From Palsa-360 sp963719875 (GTDB lineage: Bacteria > Acidobacteriota > Terriglobia > Acidiferrales > UBA7541), in NCBI GenBank assembly GCA_963719875.1, contig CAVRDJ010000004.1:1054001-1118000 (forward strand): 64,000 nt of DNA. Reading direction: 5' to 3'. Every line of letters starts with the position of its first letter. Position 1 is the first letter of the stretch. Both the position numbers and the translations under genes were made by a program. The notes under the pieces are model-generated. The model had not been told where the DNA came from. It did not search any database and worked only from the letters and a program-made list of their open reading frames with translations. Positions 55,053 to 63,398 of this stretch are shown piece after piece.

Positions 55053-56867
55053 TTACGGGCGAGGAGCCAGCGGCAAGTTTTGCATTGCGGCTGGACCTGC
55101 CCCGACCGTATTTCCGATCACCTCTCCGGATACGACGAGTTCGACGCGGCGATTCTGCTGCCGGCCACCCGCCGTGTCGTTGGAAGCGACTGGCTGCGAC
55201 TTGCCAAACCCGCGCGCCGTCATCGACGCCGCGGGAATGCCCTGCTGGCCGAGGTAGTCTCGCACCGAACCGGCGCGATTTTCCGAGAGTTGCTGATTGT
55301 AAGCGTCGCCGCCTACGCTATCGGTGTTGCCTTCGATGGAAAGCGCCAGCGTGGGGTAGGCGATGACGATGCCGGAAATCTTGGCAAGTTTCTCGCGCGC
55401 GGCCGGGCGAAGCGTAAATTTGGCCGTATCGAAAAGAACATCGGACATATTGACGACGAGGCCGCGCACGGTGTCTCGCGTCTCCAGGATGGCGTTGAAT
55501 TGCACCAGCAGGCGGGCGCGAAGTTCTTCCCGGTCAATCACGGCTTGGCGAAGCTGTTGATCCGAATTCGCGGCGGCGAGGCGATCTCTTGCCGAATCGG
55601 ACTCCGCGTTTCTTTGGTGTTGTTGGGCTTCCGCAGTGGCCTGATTGGCGTCGGCGGCGGCGAGGCGGTTTCTTGCTGATTCGGACTCCGCGTCTTTTTG
55701 GTGCTGTTGGGCATCCGCGGTAGCCTGATTGGCGTCAGAAGCGGAGGCGCGATTCCGGTCGGAATCTGCTTGGGCATCCAATTTCTGTTGCTGTGCAGTG
55801 GCGTTGTCCCGTTCGGCTCGCGCTTGTCCGGCAGCGGCGTTGCGAGCTGAATCCTGGGCATCGCGAGTCTTACCTTCGGCGTTCTCCCGCGCGCGATTTG
55901 CATCGGCGGCGTCTGCTTCGGCGCTGCGCTTTCCAGCATTCGCTGAAGCTAGGCGATTTGCATCCGCGGTACGGCCTTCTTCCGCGCGGATCTCGTCAAT
56001 GCGTTTCACGGAAATTTCGCGGGCATCTTCCGCCGTCTGCACGACGAGGCGCGAAGTGGAGCTGAGCCTCTTCTTGTCGACGCTGTGGCGAACGGCCATG
56101 TCATCCGCCTGCTTCATCTGGCCGGAGGCATTGGCATAACTGGATGTCGCGTAGTTCTCGGCGCCCGCGGACTGGGCAATGCGCAGGGCATTGCGCGCCT
56201 CGAAAAACTCGAGCGGTAACTTGGTATTCAAAAGCACGGGGTCAAATTTATAGCCGGTGGGAATATAACCGCCGCGGTCGATCAATTCATATTTTGCATC
56301 CACCACTTCGGTAGTGCCAACAGTATCCGGGCGAATCTCATTTTCCATCACGACCACATTGCTCGGCCGCCGCACCGCATAATAAGGTTCCGCGGTCACG
56401 ATCAGGGCGAACGCTTGAAGATCTGTCGTGACATCGAGCTTGCTTCGATCGTTGCTGCCGATCAGGACTTCACCGAGGTTGACCGGGCGGCCTTCGGGGG
56501 AAATCGCCCACATGACGTAGGTCAGATACTCCGGGCCAAACGTCGTAGGTTTTTGCATATTCCAAAACTCAACTTTGACTTCCATGGCTCCGCGATGACT
56601 ATCTACTTTTGCCTCGCCCTTGGCGCCGGCCATCAGATCGGTGCCCGCGAAATCAATCTTGGTCGAGCCGCTGCGGTGCGCATATTTCACGGCCTTCACC
56701 GTTCGGTCCACCAGAATCATCTGATACATAGAGGTTTGGTCGGCTCGCCTTGCCGCGGCCGGGGAACTTTGCGGAACCCCGCCGGAACGGGCGGACGGGG
56801 CCAAAATGGCAACGGAAGCAATCAATGCTCCCCAAACAAAACTTCGCTTGCGTAAATTCGTGTTCAT
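55053..56867 (-). CDS. OmpA-family protein with long Ala/Asn/Gln-rich coiled repeat
   Basis: The 604-residue exported protein has a signal peptide (about 1-28), a putative N-terminal beta domain (about 45-215, VEFWNMQKPTTFGPEYLTYV), an extended helical coiled region (about 225-440) built of imperfect repeats such as AESDSARDRLAAANSDQQ and ADANQATADAQQHQKDAE, and a C-terminal OmpA domain (about 470-585: LSIEGNTDSVGGDAYNQQLS, then NRAGSVRDYL, FGKSQPVASND). OmpA domains bind peptidoglycan, so it probably ties the outer envelope to the cell wall. AGGAG precedes its ATG. The dyad site 3 lies about 205 bases upstream. Confidence 0.88.
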   Translation of the reverse strand: MNTNLRKRSFVWGALIASVAILAPSARSGGVPQSSPAAARRADQTSMYQMILVDRTVKAVKYAHRSGSTKIDFAGTDLMAGAKGEAKVDSHRGAMEVKVEFWNMQKPTTFGPEYLTYVMWAISPEGRPVNLGEVLIGSNDRSKLDVTTDLQAFALIVTAEPYYAVRRPSNVVVMENEIRPDTVGTTEVVDAKYELIDRGGYIPTGYKFDPVLLNTKLPLEFFEARNALRIAQSAGAENYATSSYANASGQMKQADDMAVRHSVDKKRLSSTSRLVVQTAEDAREISVKRIDEIRAEEGRTADANRLASANAGKRSAEADAADANRARENAEGKTRDAQDSARNAAAGQARAERDNATAQQQKLDAQADSDRNRASASDANQATADAQQHQKDAESESARNRLAAADANQATAEAQQHQRNAESDSARDRLAAANSDQQLRQAVIDREELRARLLVQFNAILETRDTVRGLVVNMSDVLFDTAKFTLRPAAREKLAKISGIVIAYPTLALSIEGNTDSVGGDAYNQQLSENRAGSVRDYLGQQGIPAASMTARGFGKSQPVASNDTAGGRQQNRRVELVVSGEVIGNTVGAGPAAMQNLPLAPRP

Positions 56868-57286
56868 CAGAGATCTCCTGTAACGAAAAGCCTTGCTGTG
56901 CGCGCTGAAGAGTGATTTCAGACTTTCTTCCGCTCTTCATTTCGCGACATATTTCCTAAGTGGAATTCCTTTTTTATTTCTGGGGAAATTTCATCGGCCC
57001 CTCAGTAATAGGCTCGGCGGTCCTTAATCTTGGAATCGGTAGGTACAGGATGAGGTCAACGAAGGCAGGTGTCTGTACACTATTGCACGTATTCCTACTA
57101 TTACGGTTTCCCGCGCGCGGAGGAGCAAAACGAAGAAGGGGTGCCAGGCTTGTTGCGTACGCCACTCTTGTAGAGAACCAGGACCGAAAAGCGTCTCCCA
57201 GAATGAAACTGGGGCGATGGCGATCAGGCTTGGCGTTTATTTCTGGATAATTTGCCTTGGCCGTTGGGGCGAGATTCGTTCGATCC
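56868..57286. other. Intergenic region with GTCTGT dyad site 3
   Basis: No gene supported. This is the promoter side of the OmpA gene and the 3' side of the gene at 57287. The dyad at 57071-57089 is its main recognisable feature. Confidence 0.5.
57071..57089. promoter_or_regulatory. GTCTGT dyad, site 3
   Basis: GTCTGTACACTATTGCACG, followed by TATTCC as in site 2. It lies about 205 bases upstream of the OmpA gene start. The neighbouring 25 bases to the left are also alike between sites 2 and 3. Confidence 0.55.
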
Positions 57287-57565
57287 CTAAGGCTTCGGCA
57301 CATTCCAGACGTAAAGGAAGTTTTCGTCGGTGGCCGTCGCGACCGCGCGGTTGGATTTTCGAGTCGCGCGGTTTAGCGCGGAGCGAACGTTTTCCTTGGT
57401 ATCTCCGAGGGCGGCCAAAGGGACCTTGAAGGCGGCACCTTCTCCAAGGTCGTCGAGGTCGCGCAGAATCGCGGTCACGATCGACTTGTGCTTCCCGTTT
57501 CGCGATCGAGGAACGTCCGCCATGGCCATGGTCTTGAAATGAGGTATCGCGTGATTGGTTTTCAT
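57287..57565 (-). CDS. Small basic protein of unknown function
   Basis: The 92-residue protein starts with ATG at 57565 after GGAG. It is basic and soluble with no signal peptide: KHKSIVTAILRDLDDLGEGA, then AAFKVPLAALGDTKENVRSA and LNRATRKSNRAVATATDENFLYVW. The helix-then-strand pattern with basic residues suggests a nucleic-acid-binding or small regulatory protein, and the last part resembles winged-helix wing strands. No family was recognised. It is oriented opposite to the Crp-type regulator that begins at 57992. Confidence 0.6.
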   Translation of the reverse strand: MKTNHAIPHFKTMAMADVPRSRNGKHKSIVTAILRDLDDLGEGAAFKVPLAALGDTKENVRSALNRATRKSNRAVATATDENFLYVWNVPKP

Positions 57566-57815
57566 GGCAATCTCCGTACGCCAAACGTATAACTACGCTC
57601 GCGCAATCATACGCAATCTAAGAGTAAAGTACAACAAAATCCGAAATGCTTACGCAGCCCTTCGCATTTCGATCCGATAGCGGAGTCCGCGCATTGGTCA
57701 CGCCGCGTGCCGCCGAAATACCGTTGAACGGCCCGCAATCGCCATGCACAGATTTGCAAAAGATTTTCCCCGTATCACTTGGAGGATGCTACGGTGTGCC
57801 CAGGGGGACCGATCG

Positions 57816-57995
57816 ATGCGAAAAACGTACACACATTTCGAGCGAGTTCCCGTCGAAGTGGCCGAGAAAATTCTCGAACAGCAGAACATCGCGGCCAAGC
57901 GCGACGGCGATCGCAAGCGCGTGGTTAAAAAATCAGAAAGAACTGCAAATGAGCTACACGCGGTACCTGAGAAAGCAGAGGTCTTAGTACCATGA
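57816..57995 (+). CDS. 59-residue protein translationally coupled to Crp/Fnr regulator
   Basis: The best start is ATG 57816, right after an AGGGGGA site; a longer in-frame start at 57744 is less likely. The product is short and highly charged (MRKTYTHFERVPVEVAEKIL, EQQNIAAKRDGDRKRVVKK), without signal or membrane segment. Its stop overlaps the next gene's start as ATGA at 57992-57995, which ties its translation to the Crp/Fnr regulator. It may be a small modulator of that regulator, which is inference from position only. Confidence 0.7.
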   Translation: MRKTYTHFERVPVEVAEKILEQQNIAAKRDGDRKRVVKKSERTANELHAVPEKAEVLVP

Positions 57996-58663
57996 GCACA
58001 ATGAAAAAACCGAAGACCCCAATGCCCATTAACTTCGATGTCCAGGCCTTCCTCGATTCCGCGGGCGTGGCAAGGAACATTACGGAATTCCAGGCGAAGG
58101 ACACCATCTTCTCCCAGGGAGATGCCGGCAAAGATGTAATGTACATCCAAAAAGGCACGGTAAAACTCTCCGTCGTCTCAAAGACCGGCAAGGAGGCAGT
58201 CGTCGCCATGCTGAAACCCGGCGACTTCGTCGGCGAGGGCGCCTTGGCAGGGCAGCCGGTGCGCATCGCTACGGCTACGGCAGTTGCACCTGTCACGCTG
58301 CTGGTGATCGGCCTGAAGGAGATGATCCGTGTGCTCCATGATGAACACGCCTTCTCGGATCGCTTCATCTCCTATATGGTGGGGCGCAATATCCGGATTG
58401 AAGAAGATTTGATTGATCAACTTTTCAATTCCAGCGAGAAGCGGCTGGCGCGAACTCTCCTCTTGCTGGCCCGCTACGGCAATCACGAAAAACCGCAGTT
58501 CGTACTCCCTAAAATATCTCAAGAGACGCTGGCGGAAATGGTCGGCACCACGCGGTCACGCGTAAATTTTTTCATGAATAAATTCAAGAAATTGGGATTC
58601 ATCAATTACGAGGGCGGGCTCCACGTGAACGACTCGCTGCTGAGTATTGTCCTCCACGATTAG
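57992..58663 (+). CDS. Crp/Fnr family transcriptional regulator
   Basis: The 223-residue protein has the cyclic-nucleotide-binding jelly roll (about 20-130: IFSQGDAGKDVMYIQKGTVK, MLKPGDFVGEGALAG), a dimer helix and a C-terminal helix-turn-helix (about 170-210: PKISQETLAEMVGTTRSRVN, FFMNKFKKLGFI). The GEGALAG stretch replaces the RPASGELA cAMP-binding consensus, so it may not bind cAMP in the classical way, and the [4Fe-4S] cysteines of FNR are absent. It lies in the middle of the envelope/stress island and is a candidate reader of the GTCTGT dyads, but nothing in the sequence proves it. Confidence 0.92.
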   Translation: MSTMKKPKTPMPINFDVQAFLDSAGVARNITEFQAKDTIFSQGDAGKDVMYIQKGTVKLSVVSKTGKEAVVAMLKPGDFVGEGALAGQPVRIATATAVAPVTLLVIGLKEMIRVLHDEHAFSDRFISYMVGRNIRIEEDLIDQLFNSSEKRLARTLLLLARYGNHEKPQFVLPKISQETLAEMVGTTRSRVNFFMNKFKKLGFINYEGGLHVNDSLLSIVLHD

Positions 58664-58676
58664 GGGAGTAGACCCT

Positions 58677-59333
58677 TCAGAAGAAACGCTCGCCAAATCT
58701 CCAGGTCCATTTCTTGTTCTTGCGACCTCGCCAAAAATAGAAAACCACAGTGGCAGCGGCAATCAGCGCCAAAAGGATGGCCACTACGGCGGGGTGTCCG
58801 TGCTCCGCGATGAACGCAATGATTTGCCGGCCATAACGCGCGGACAAATAAGCCAGAACCATGTATCTGGAGATTCGGCCGAGTGTGAGCGCCGCCAGGA
58901 ATTTTCTCGCCGGATATTGCATGGCGCCCGCCGCAAGCAGAAATGGAAGCATGGGAACAGGGGGAGGCAGAATTGCAGGGATGGCGATGGCGGCGGACCC
59001 CCATCGTCCGAAAATCTCGCAAACTTTGTCCACTTTTCTGCGCGAGAATCTGCGGTCGAGCGCTTCTTTCCCGCCCTTGCGAGCGAGCCGGTAGGTGACA
59101 AAGCCACCGACGAGTGAACCCACCGTCGCCATCAAACCGTAATAAGGCCAGAATTGCTCCTGGCGCGAGGACAAGGCAATCGTTGCCACGTCCAGGATTC
59201 CCGGAAGCGGAAGGAGGGAGCTATCCAGAAGGCCGAGGGGAATCAGACCTAGCCCACCGAGGTGAAAAAGCCACCGCCGCATACTTCGTGCCGCCATCGG
59301 CAGCAACGCCGCGATTAGGTGTCCGGTGATCAT
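58677..59333 (-). CDS. DedA/SNARE-associated (VTT) membrane protein
   Basis: The 218-residue protein has several hydrophobic segments: GLGLIPLGLLDSSLLPLPGI, TVGSLVGGFVTYRLARKGG, AIAIPAILPPPVPMLPFLLA, FLAALTLGRISRYMVLAYLS, and a last helix near the C-terminus. The G-x-x-x-G...DS-x-LPLPG motif and AILPPPVPMLPFLLAAGA are typical of the VTT (DedA/Tvp38-like) superfamily, which transports or flips lipids and keeps membrane potential. The ending is basic (FWRGRKNKKW). It converges with the Crp/Fnr gene, with 13 bases between their ends. Confidence 0.88.
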   Translation of the reverse strand: MITGHLIAALLPMAARSMRRWLFHLGGLGLIPLGLLDSSLLPLPGILDVATIALSSRQEQFWPYYGLMATVGSLVGGFVTYRLARKGGKEALDRRFSRRKVDKVCEIFGRWGSAAIAIPAILPPPVPMLPFLLAAGAMQYPARKFLAALTLGRISRYMVLAYLSARYGRQIIAFIAEHGHPAVVAILLALIAAATVVFYFWRGRKNKKWTWRFGERFF

Positions 59334-59397
59334 CTTAATTTCTGGGGCTCAAATCCAGCGCGCAGTTTCGCAGGCAGCAGAGGCGGAACTTTCCGTG

Positions 59398-59577
59398 CTA
59401 GACCCCGAGGACTTTCTCCACCTGGCCGATTTTCTTCTGGACTTTCCCACCAAACTTTTCGCCTTGGCCTTCCGCTTCCAGGTTGGGATTGTTTGCCGCC
59501 CTTCCAACTTTTTCCTTCACTTTGCCTTTCACTTCGTGAAACTTGCCTGCGGCTTTGTCCTCTGTGCTTTGTTTCAT
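59398..59577 (-). CDS. CsbD-like stress protein
   Basis: The 59-residue product starts at ATG 59577 after GGAGAGAC; a longer frame to 59646 is unlikely. It is nearly all charged and helical: MKQSTEDKAAGKFHEVKGKV, then KEKVGRAANNPNLEAEGQGE and KFGGKVQKKIGQVEKVLGV, the compact pattern (AxGKxxExKGKxKE, then LxAEGxxE) of CsbD. In other bacteria these soluble proteins are induced by general stress; their mechanism is unknown. It shares a strand with the glycine-rich membrane peptide gene upstream, 108 bases away. Confidence 0.88.
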   Translation of the reverse strand: MKQSTEDKAAGKFHEVKGKVKEKVGRAANNPNLEAEGQGEKFGGKVQKKIGQVEKVLGV

Positions 59578-59684
59578 GGATTGTCTCTCCTTAAGCGCAA
59601 TTTGATTTTGCGCGTCACGGCCCTGAGCCGTCCGGCGCCCGTGCATTTACAAAAACCATCGAGTTCAGTGCGAGGCGGGCGAGG

Positions 59685-59837
59685 TCAACGTAATCCGCCG
59701 ACCAGATACACGACCAACAAGACGAGTAGGACGGTTCCGACGATTCCGAGGCCACCGCCTCTCCCCCACCTGGAGTAGCCGTAATAGCCGCCGCCTCCGC
59801 CGAACAACAGCACCAGAAGAATAATTAGCAGTAACAT
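59685..59837 (-). CDS. Glycine-rich 50-residue membrane peptide
   Basis: A 50-codon gene from ATG 59837 to TGA at 59685-59687. The product has two hydrophobic segments (LLLIILLVLLFGGGGGYYGY at the N-terminus and GIVGTVLLVLLVVYLVGGLR at the C-terminus) around a GYSRWGRGGG hinge. Short hydrophobic proteins of this composition are common in soil proteobacterial and acidobacterial genomes; the function is unknown. It lies on the same strand as CsbD, so they may be co-transcribed. Confidence 0.75.
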   Translation of the reverse strand: MLLLIILLVLLFGGGGGYYGYSRWGRGGGLGIVGTVLLVLLVVYLVGGLR

Positions 59838-59984
59838 CGAAACTCCCCCTTCCATTTGCAAAAATCAACTGTCGAGCCGGCCAAAAATTGTTAAGGTCTT
59901 GCCGGCATTTTCTGCCACACCTGTCTCCCCCGGTTCGGCAGACAGCCGCGCAACTGGCGGAACCATCGAGCTCTGGGAGCCGTT

Positions 59985-60221
59985 TCAATTCACCCGGTTT
60001 TCCGCGGCGATGACGACTTCTTCGACGGCTAGAATCAAGTCCTTGCGGATATCCAACTCCCATCCTGGCTGAATGCGCACGCGTACGTCGGCCGCGGATT
60101 CGGCAACAATGCGGCAAGGCATTGGGACATGACACTGGCGGATCACGACGAGCATAACCACTGGTTTACCGAGCCAGGAGGAATACACGGGCGAAAAGAG
60201 TTCCGTACGGTTGGCGATCAC
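59985..60221 (-). CDS. Small soluble protein of unknown function, GTG start
   Basis: The start is GTG at 60221, supported by a full AGGAGG site at 60231-60236. The 78-residue product (IANRTELFSPVYSSWLGKPV, VMLVVIRQCHVPMPCRIVAE, SAADVRVRIQPGWELDIRKD, LILAVEEVVIAA) has beta-strand spacing with two cysteines and ends in NRVN. No family was recognised; a PilZ-like or small beta-barrel fold is conceivable. It stands between the membrane peptide gene and the diguanylate cyclase gene. Confidence 0.65.
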   Translation of the reverse strand: MIANRTELFSPVYSSWLGKPVVMLVVIRQCHVPMPCRIVAESAADVRVRIQPGWELDIRKDLILAVEEVVIAAENRVN

Positions 60222-60429
60222 GTTGGGAAGCCTCCTCTCACTTCGGATTGGCTACACTAGGTGCACAGGTACTTGTAGCGCTGCTGCAATGGAAAATCTG
60301 TCCAAATTTGAACAGATCGCGAAGGTTCGCGCGGATTAGCGGCGGGCGTCGTGCGCACCTCGGGGCAAGAAGGCGTTGCATGAGGTGGGTACCGACGCAG
60401 GACAACGCCGCGGGATTGACTTGCTTGGG

Positions 60430-61761
60430 TCAGCATGCTTTCTTCAGTACCTTCATCTCGTACAGCGCGCGATCCGCTGCCTGAAATAAGGTGTCGATGG
60501 TTGCGCCATCTGCCGGGTAAACTGCCATGCCGGCGCTCACGGAAAGCGGTGGCTCCTCGCAATCGCTGCTCAATCGCTCGCAGATCCGTTTCCTGACGAG
60601 CGCGGCATCTTTTGCGCCGGTCTCCGGAAGGACAATCGCAAACTCGTCCCCGCCGTATCGCGCGGCCGTATCGATCGAGCGGCAGGAAAAACGGAAGATA
60701 TCCGCCAGGCGGCAGAGGGCCCGATTGCCGGCCAGATGGCCATAGCGGTCGTTGATCTGCTTCATCCCGTCCAGATCAAACATGAGCACAGCAAAGGCGC
60801 GCCCGGTGCGATCCGAGCGCTTGATCTCGGATGCGAGTTCCTCGCTCAGCCGGCGGTAGTTTGCCAGGCTGGTCAGCGCGTCAGTCGCCGCCAGATGGCG
60901 GAGATGATCTTCCCAAGCGCGTTGCGCGGTGACGTCCTCGGCGATGATCTCGCAGCCCATCGGCCCTTCTTCCTCATTGCCTGCTTGCCTGCCGCTGAGC
61001 CGGACCTTCATGGGCGTCCCATCCTTCCGCTTCCATTCGACTTCGACCAGGTCGATGTGGCCCGATAGCCGGTAGGGCTCAAACAATTGGGCGCGCTCGA
61101 TTGGATCGCGGATGATATCCGCGGCCAGATTTGCAGCCTTCAAATCCTCTTTCGATCCATAGCCGAGCATGGTCACCATCGCCTCATTCACCTCGAGAAA
61201 CTTGCCATCCACGTCAAACCGGCAGATGCCGTAGGTGGGATTTTCGAGCAGTGCGCGATAGTGCGCTTCCGAGTGCCGCAACGCCTTCTCCACTCGGTCT
61301 TGTTCCCCGCGCAGGGTCGTTCGCTCCACGGCGACCGCTACGGCGAGCGGCAGGCGCACCAGGCGAGTCTTGTCCACGCAATCGGACGCGCCTTTCCTCA
61401 TGAATTCGTCCACAATTGCCGTTTCCAAGGGCTTGGTTACGAGAATGAATGGAATTTCCTGTTCCTGTTCTTGCAGGAGGGCCAGGGCCTGCAACCCCGT
61501 CCATTCCGCCGCAGCCGTATCCGCGAGGACAACGTCGTAATGCTCCTTTTGCAGCCTCTCGACGAAATCTGTCCGCGTTTTGACCACATCCGCCGAGATG
61601 GCAAATTGCGCCTTCTTCAGTTCCTGCAGGCAAAGTTCCACCTCGGCCAAATTATCGTCAACAATCAGGGCGCGAATCATCCGCCGGCGGTGGGTCGGAA
61701 GACTTCGTTGAGCAGGGCCTCGAGGATCTTGCGGTGCCGTCTTCTGGGCTATTTGCAGCAT
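60430..61761 (-). CDS. Response regulator with PAS and GGDEF (diguanylate cyclase)
   Basis: The best start is ATG 61761 after GGGAG (443 residues). A receiver domain covers about 28-150 (IRALIVDDNLAEVELC, VVLADTAAAEW with the phospho-acceptor aspartate, then ILVTKPLETA in place of the usual KPF region). A PAS domain covers about 160-275 (ALLENPTYGICRFDVDGKFL, GCEIIAEDVTAQ). A GGDEF domain covers about 285-440 (DALTSLANYRRLSEELASEI, FDLDGMKQINDRYGHLAGN, ARYGGDEFAIVLPETG). The product-inhibition site RSID sits exactly five residues before GGDEF, so feedback by c-di-GMP is expected. No histidine kinase gene is adjacent. Confidence 0.92.
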   Translation of the reverse strand: MLQIAQKTAPQDPRGPAQRSLPTHRRRMIRALIVDDNLAEVELCLQELKKAQFAISADVVKTRTDFVERLQKEHYDVVLADTAAAEWTGLQALALLQEQEQEIPFILVTKPLETAIVDEFMRKGASDCVDKTRLVRLPLAVAVAVERTTLRGEQDRVEKALRHSEAHYRALLENPTYGICRFDVDGKFLEVNEAMVTMLGYGSKEDLKAANLAADIIRDPIERAQLFEPYRLSGHIDLVEVEWKRKDGTPMKVRLSGRQAGNEEEGPMGCEIIAEDVTAQRAWEDHLRHLAATDALTSLANYRRLSEELASEIKRSDRTGRAFAVLMFDLDGMKQINDRYGHLAGNRALCRLADIFRFSCRSIDTAARYGGDEFAIVLPETGAKDAALVRKRICERLSSDCEEPPLSVSAGMAVYPADGATIDTLFQAADRALYEMKVLKKAC

Positions 61762-61968
61762 TTGAATACTCCCGTATTGTTCTTCCGCATCAGTCAAGTG
61801 TTTTTCCGCCCAGCGAAAGGAACCCTTGGTGATGCTCTACAGTCGACTCTAGGTCGCCAAGAAATCCGCCACTGTTCAAAATGGAACAATCAATGACAAT
61901 GTGTCGATTCAGATAACAGAAAAGTACGGATTGGGGCGGGCGACGTGCAGTGAAAATTAGGGTATTGA

Positions 61969-62827
61969 TTACGGCGTTGAACTGTTTGAAGTTTTCGGTG
62001 GCAGGACCGCCCGTATCAGAGACTCAGCCTGTTTCCACACATTTGAATCGCATTCAATTTGCGTGTGGGGCTTGACGAAGACGCGGTCGTACCAAGGGCA
62101 CTCGTTGCAGGTATACGGGCTCGTCTTGTAGTCGAATCGAAACTTTCCGATGATCTTGGTGCGCGCTGGATCGGCCGCGCGAATGACGGCCAGGCCGTGC
62201 ACGAGTCCGTTGGATTGATGGAAATTGGCGGCCTGGGCCACGTTCGCGGGAATGAACACATCATTAATTATGAATCCTGGAAACGCTATCCACTTGGATG
62301 ATGAGGAGCACTGGGATGCCATCTTTTTCCAGTTCACGTGCCACGGCGACGGCTGCCGGGCCGCCCCAGCTATGCCCATAAAGGATGATGTGCGCATTCT
62401 GTTTTTCTCCAGGTGAAAGAGTCGTGTCATGATTCGTGTCCAGCTGAGTAAGGATTTTCTTCCGGGCATTTTCGCCGTGGTAGCTCTCGAAAGTCTCCAC
62501 ATCCACGCCCGAGGGGTAAGCCTTGCGCAGGCGCGCGGCGAGCTGCACCTCGCTTTGGACGGGATCATCGTGCTTGATGAACCCGCCGACGAAGCCGATG
62601 ACGATGAAGGGCGGCATCATGCTCGCGGATGTTGCGGGGACGGAATTGTCGCGGTCGCCGAGCGGAACCCGCTCTCCGTGTCCCGTGACAGCCTGGCCAA
62701 GCACAAAAATGGCCACGGGCGAAAAGGTAGAAGCGCAAATCGAAGTACCAATTCGATGAAATGGAATCGCGTTCCTCACGGGAGGCGAGGATCCCCGCAA
62801 AGCATTGTCACTGTTCCAGGATCTCAC
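61969..62827 (-). pseudogene. Alpha/beta-hydrolase-like protein with EF-hand-like loop, frameshifted
   Basis: Two overlapping minus-strand frames make one protein. The upstream part reads FIVIGFVGGFIKHDDPVQSE, an EF-hand-like loop LDTNHDTTLSPGEKQ and the nucleophile elbow ILYGHSWGGPAAVAVARELE, then VLLIIQVDSVSRIHN before a stop. The downstream frame continues with DVFIPANVAQAANFHQSNGL, IIGKFRFDYKTSPYTCNECP and VKPHTQIECDSNVW. A single extra T in the run around 62263-62270 accounts for the break. The start is uncertain; the frame opens at 62827. The gene is probably inactive as read, unless the base is an error. Confidence 0.7.
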
Positions 62828-62967
62828 TCGTCCGGCGGAATGGGAGCAGCAAAAGGCGTGTTGGCTGGCATGCCGCTCCTCGCCTTAGGTACATGTTGGC
62901 AATGCTGTGCGGGGGACGTCCGCAACATTCGTGCCCGGAGTCTCCGAACTCTATTCGTTCGGCGATG

Positions 62968-63123
62968 TCAGAGGCGGCCGAGAAGCAGGAGAATGACGAC
63001 GACCACAAGAGCGAGTCCCACTCCCCCTGTGGGAGCATAGCCCCACTCCCTGCTATGCGACCATCGCGGTAGCGCGCCCACGAGCGCGAGGATCAAAAAC
63101 ACAATCAATATTGTTCCAAGCAT
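62968..63123 (-). CDS. DUF3309-like small membrane protein
   Basis: The 51-residue product is started at ATG 63123, after GGAGCG; a longer frame to 63186 is non-coding in character. It reads MLGTILIVFLILALVGALPR, then WSHSREWGYAPTGGVGLALV and VVVILLLLGRL: two hydrophobic segments around the SHSREWGYxPxGG loop that defines the DUF3309 family. The function is unknown. The Thivi_2564-type gene lies 87 bases upstream on the same strand. Confidence 0.85.
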   Translation of the reverse strand: MLGTILIVFLILALVGALPRWSHSREWGYAPTGGVGLALVVVVILLLLGRL

Positions 63124-63209
63124 AGTTCGCTCCTTTTTTCCAGGATATAGCGACAGTACTTTCAACAGTCGCTTTGTTGCCGCCATCGTAATTCATTCCC
63201 GATGGCTTA

Positions 63210-63398
63210 TTACCCTACCCGAATATGGGAGAAGGAATGAAACAGCCCGAAAACGTCGAGAAGCCACAAAACTACGCCGATCACCACGACGGCATTCAGG
63301 ATCGACTTGATCGTCCCTTGCATCGGGATGAAGTTATTGACCAGCCACAGCAAAACTCCTACTACGATCAGAACCATCAGTAATTGAAGTAAAGGCAT
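63210..63398 (-). CDS. Thivi_2564-like small membrane protein
   Basis: The 62-residue protein starts at ATG 63398 after GGAGGTAATA. Two hydrophobic helices flank a short loop with NNFIPMQGTIKSILNAVVVI, then VLWLLDVFGLF, the pattern of the Thivi_2564 family of small inner-membrane proteins. The function is unknown. The dyad site 4 lies about 215 bases upstream. Confidence 0.8.
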   Translation of the reverse strand: MPLLQLLMVLIVVGVLLWLVNNFIPMQGTIKSILNAVVVIGVVLWLLDVFGLFHSFSHIRVG

